A stretch of DNA of 64,000 nucleotides from an uncultured Clostridia bacterium. GTDB taxonomy: Bacteria; Bacillota; Clostridia; Christensenellales; Aristaeellaceae. Below the pieces are notes generated by a model. That model was not told the DNA's origin, did not search any database, and saw only the letters and a list, made by a program, of their open reading frames with translations. The stretch is from positions 1-64,000 of the forward strand of contig CAMVFE010000001.1 in the NCBI GenBank assembly GCA_947166705.1, read 5' to 3'. Below, in pieces: positions 61,727-64,000 of the stretch; position 1 is the first letter of the stretch, and each line of letters starts with the position of its first letter. The position numbers were made by a program, and so were the translations under genes.

Positions 61727-62758
61727 TCAGGCTCCTCGTTCTCCCGTCCGGCTTCCGCGGCGCGGGCTCTTCTCCGTGTGCGCCTCCGGGCTTTCCTCCC
61801 CGGCCTCCGCGCCTTCCCCGGCGGCCCGGTCCTGCCCGTCGTAAATTCGGTCGATCACGTACAGGGGGCGTTTCCGGGATTCGTCCAGGTTCCGCCACAG
61901 GTATTCCCCCAGCACGCCCATCATCACCATCTGGAAGCTGGTGCTCAGCAGCAGCACCAGCATCACGGAGGCCCAGCCCGCCGGGGTATGGTTGATGATC
62001 TTGTCGAAGATGACGTAGACGCCGAAGACCAGCGCCAGCACCCCGAAGACCAGCCCAACCCCTGTCAGCAGGCGGATGGGCTTGTGGGAAAACACGATGA
62101 AGGTGTCCACGAACAGGTTGATCCGCTTGGAATAGGTCCACATGGAAACGCCCTTTTCCCGGTCCAGCCGGTCGTATTCCAGGATCGTCGGCTTGTATCC
62201 CAGCCAGATCAGCTGCAGGTAGATGCTGGAGTTCTTCTCCTGCATTTCCACCAGCTGGCGGACCACCGACCGGTCGATGACGAAGAAATCAAAGCCCCGC
62301 TCCGGATAGTCGGAAATCACCCACCGGCGGATCAGCCGGTAATAGGAATCCGCGAACCAGTTCTTCATCCGCCCCTTGTCCCGCTCCCGGCGGACGGCCA
62401 GGTTCACCTTGTTCCCCTGCTTCCAGGATTCCATCATCCGGAGGATCATCTCCGGGGGATCCTGCAGGTCCGCGCTGATGACCGCCACGGCCTCCCCCTC
62501 CGCCACGGAAAGGCCCGCGACGATGGCGCGGAACTCCCCGAAGTTCCGGGAAAGCTTGACAACCCGGATCCGCGGATCCCTGTCCCGCAGGCTGAGGGCC
62601 GTCTCCAGCGTCCGGTCCCCGGAGCCGTCGTCCACCAGCACCCATTCCCACTCCGTGTCCCCGGAAGAAGCGTCAAAGACCTTCTCCCGGATCGCCGCGT
62701 AGGTATCCTCCAGGTTTTTCTCGTTATAGTAGCAGGGGGTCACAATCGACAGCTTCAT
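61727..62758 (-). CDS. GtrB/DPM-like polyprenyl-phosphate glycosyltransferase
   Basis: The 343-residue protein has a GT2 domain (MKLSIVTPCYYNEKNLEDTY, LVDDGSGDRT, SADLQDPPE) followed by two membrane helices (about 226-290), the layout of GtrB and DPM1-type enzymes. It moves a sugar from a nucleotide to undecaprenyl phosphate at the inner face. A low-complexity acidic/arginine tail of about 45 residues (from DGQDRAAGEG) is unusual. The product would feed the GtrII-like and other GT-C transferases. GGAGGAG precedes the ATG. No GtrA-type flippase gene is adjacent. Confidence 0.92.
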   Translation of the reverse strand: MKLSIVTPCYYNEKNLEDTYAAIREKVFDASSGDTEWEWVLVDDGSGDRTLETALSLRDRDPRIRVVKLSRNFGEFRAIVAGLSVAEGEAVAVISADLQDPPEMILRMMESWKQGNKVNLAVRRERDKGRMKNWFADSYYRLIRRWVISDYPERGFDFFVIDRSVVRQLVEMQEKNSSIYLQLIWLGYKPTILEYDRLDREKGVSMWTYSKRINLFVDTFIVFSHKPIRLLTGVGLVFGVLALVFGVYVIFDKIINHTPAGWASVMLVLLLSTSFQMVMMGVLGEYLWRNLDESRKRPLYVIDRIYDGQDRAAGEGAEAGEESPEAHTEKSPRRGSRTGERGA

Positions 62759-62802
62759 CCCCGGCTCCTCCCTTTCTTCCGTCTTCCCTCCGCCGGCCCG
62801 GC

Positions 62803-64000
62803 TCAGCCTTCCCCGCCGGCCGCCGCGTATTCCTCCGCCAGCGCCAGGTCCCCCGCCGGCGTGAAGTAGAACTCCATGTCCCCCTTGCCGGCGATGCCCA
62901 GGACGGAGATTTCCAGCTCATATTCCTTTCCGGGCACCAGCTCCGCCGCCAGCGGACAGCGGGAAAAGAAATTGTCCGCGATGTCCTTCCCGGTGATTTC
63001 CGCCTCCGCGGCCGCCGCGCCGCTCCCGGCTTCCGTCAGCCGCACCCGAAGCGTCGGATCGCTCCTGCGGTTGAAGCACGCCGCGCAGAACCGGACGGCG
63101 GTCAGCCTCTCCGCCTCCGCCGTGAACCGCGCCGTCACCGCCTGCCCCGGGAAATACTTGACCGGCCGGTTCTCCGTCACGGCCTTCACGCGGGTGCGGA
63201 CCAGGTCCCCGTACCCCTCCGCCCGCAGGCGGCGCTCCGCCTCCGGCAGGAATTCGTTTGAAACCCAGATCTCCTCCGCCTGGGGCAGCCGGGTGTAGTG
63301 CTCCTCCATAAACGCGTCAAAGTCCGGCGCGTATTCCCGGAACACGTATCCCCAGATCTGCTCGTCCCCGTTGTACAGCACGACGTTGGGCAGGTCCCGG
63401 ATCGAGGCCATCTGCCGTTCCCCCCACATCTCGTAGAAATACGGGTAGCTGATCGCGCCGCAGGCCTCCTTGGGAACCAGCTCCAGGTCCATCACGTCCA
63501 GGCTGTTCACCGGGGCGTTGCAGGAAAAGACCTTTTCCCCGGGCTCGGTCAGCAGGTCCAGGATTTTTTCCTCGCACCGCGGCGTCCTGTCCAGCAGGAT
63601 CTGCGGATACAGCAGGTTGTACCCCGCCCAGACCGCGAAGGGCGCCGTCAGGATCAGCCCCGCCGCCGCGCCCGCGGCCAGGACGGCCCGCCGGACCGGC
63701 TTCCGGAGCTTCGGCAGGCGCTCCGCGCCCATGCCCGCCGCCAGCGCCAGCGCGGCCGTGGCCTGGGCATGGTAGGCCATCCCGTGGAAGCCGTCAAAGT
63801 CCCGCAGCCCGCCGTACACGGCCGCCAGCAGGATCAGCACCCCCGCGGCCGGGGATTTCCGCCCGGTCCGCGCGGCCAGGAAGAACAGCCCCGCCGCGGA
63901 AAGAAGCACCGGCACGGCTTTCCCGGGCGCGGCGGGAAGGCTCCGGATGGTATCCCACAGGTAAACGCCGTACCGCCGGACCGTATCCCAGACGACGGCT
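62803..64000 (-). CDS. Polytopic membrane protein with soluble C-terminus, 5' end cut by window edge
   Basis: The reverse strand is open from the right edge to the stop at 62803 (398 codons visible). The visible part starts with several membrane helices and continues as an extracytoplasmic domain of about 260 residues. It has EKVFSCNAPVNSLDVMDLEL, and a beta-rich end like the carbohydrate-binding tail of some GT-C proteins. An in-frame GTG at 63915 exists, but the frame stays open through VWDTVRRYGVYLWD, so that is probably not the real start. It is the first visible gene of the long minus operon. Confidence 0.7.
   Translation of the reverse strand, partial: AVVWDTVRRYGVYLWDTIRSLPAAPGKAVPVLLSAAGLFFLAARTGRKSPAAGVLILLAAVYGGLRDFDGFHGMAYHAQATAALALAAGMGAERLPKLRKPVRRAVLAAGAAAGLILTAPFAVWAGYNLLYPQILLDRTPRCEEKILDLLTEPGEKVFSCNAPVNSLDVMDLELVPKEACGAISYPYFYEMWGERQMASIRDLPNVVLYNGDEQIWGYVFREYAPDFDAFMEEHYTRLPQAEEIWVSNEFLPEAERRLRAEGYGDLVRTRVKAVTENRPVKYFPGQAVTARFTAEAERLTAVRFCAACFNRRSDPTLRVRLTEAGSGAAAAEAEITGKDIADNFFSRCPLAAELVPGKEYELEISVLGIAGKGDMEFYFTPAGDLALAEEYAAAGGEG

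Noticed and set aside
60344-62869. Plus-strand open frame of about 840 codons opposite the dehydratase and GtrB-like genes
   Set aside because: Shadow of well-recognised minus-strand enzymes; no ribosome binding site or family motif.
14643-64000. Wzy-type polymerase or chain-length regulator
   Set aside because: Several membrane proteins could be a polymerase by size, but none shows a pattern I can call Wzy, and no Wzz-like coiled-coil protein is visible.

Overview
The window looks like a chromosomal segment of a GC-rich, Gram-positive, Clostridia-like anaerobe. GC content is well above 60% by eye. Support comes from strong AGGAGG-type ribosome binding sites, many GTG and TTG starts overlapping the previous stop, the Firmicute-type run plsX-acpP-rnc (here without fabD and fabG), a short ProRS with a C-terminal zinc-type domain, a DUF5711 protein, and secreted proteins built from peptidoglycan-binding repeats with Thr-Pro linkers. 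I cannot name the genus.

Positions 1 to about 14600, all minus strand, hold housekeeping and envelope genes: asnA (cut by the left edge), an L,D-transpeptidase, a large SH3b and peptidoglycan-binding protein, rnc, acpP, plsX, proS, a DUF5711 membrane protein, an Mrp/NBP35 ATPase, a lipoprotein with six peptidoglycan-binding repeats, a secreted barnase-type RNase, rlmH and a SpoU/TrmH RNA methyltransferase.

From about 14640 to the right edge lies a very large surface-glycan locus. Sixteen genes encode polytopic proteins that look like lipid-sugar-dependent (GT-C type) glycosyltransferases. They fall into repeated families: four GtrII-like proteins (24266, 30370, 51820, 54475), two near-equal DUF2142 proteins (34861, 42096) plus a more distant one (16456), three DUF6020-like proteins (19327, 40319, 46697), and a paired unknown family (26868, 56068). 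Around them are a GtrB-like polyprenyl-phosphate sugar synthase, an ArnE/ArnF-like small transporter pair, a Wzx-type flippase, two GT2 enzymes, a CDP-glycerol-phosphotransferase-like protein, an MBOAT plus AlgJ-like acetylation pair, an OafA-like acyltransferase, and a YidC-like/sulfatase fusion.

The right end carries a compact sugar-nucleotide module: a two-repeat NDP-hexose 2,3-dehydratase, a Gfo/Idh/MocA reductase, a DegT aminotransferase and an FdtA/QdtA-type cupin. These families together predict a 2-deoxy, probably amino, hexose as known from antibiotic pathways. The GtrB-like enzyme in the same operon suggests that the sugar, or another one, is loaded on polyprenyl phosphate, flipped, and added outside the cell by the GT-C enzymes. 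Genes from 64000 down to 44079 form one minus-strand run of 14 closely spaced or overlapping genes ending at a clear bidirectional terminator (43991-44020). The middle part (22540-42030) is a patchwork of short divergent units with readable sigma-70-type promoters. A lower-GC plus-strand block (22692-26600) inside it may be an insertion. I saw no tRNA, rRNA, CRISPR array, transposase or integrase.
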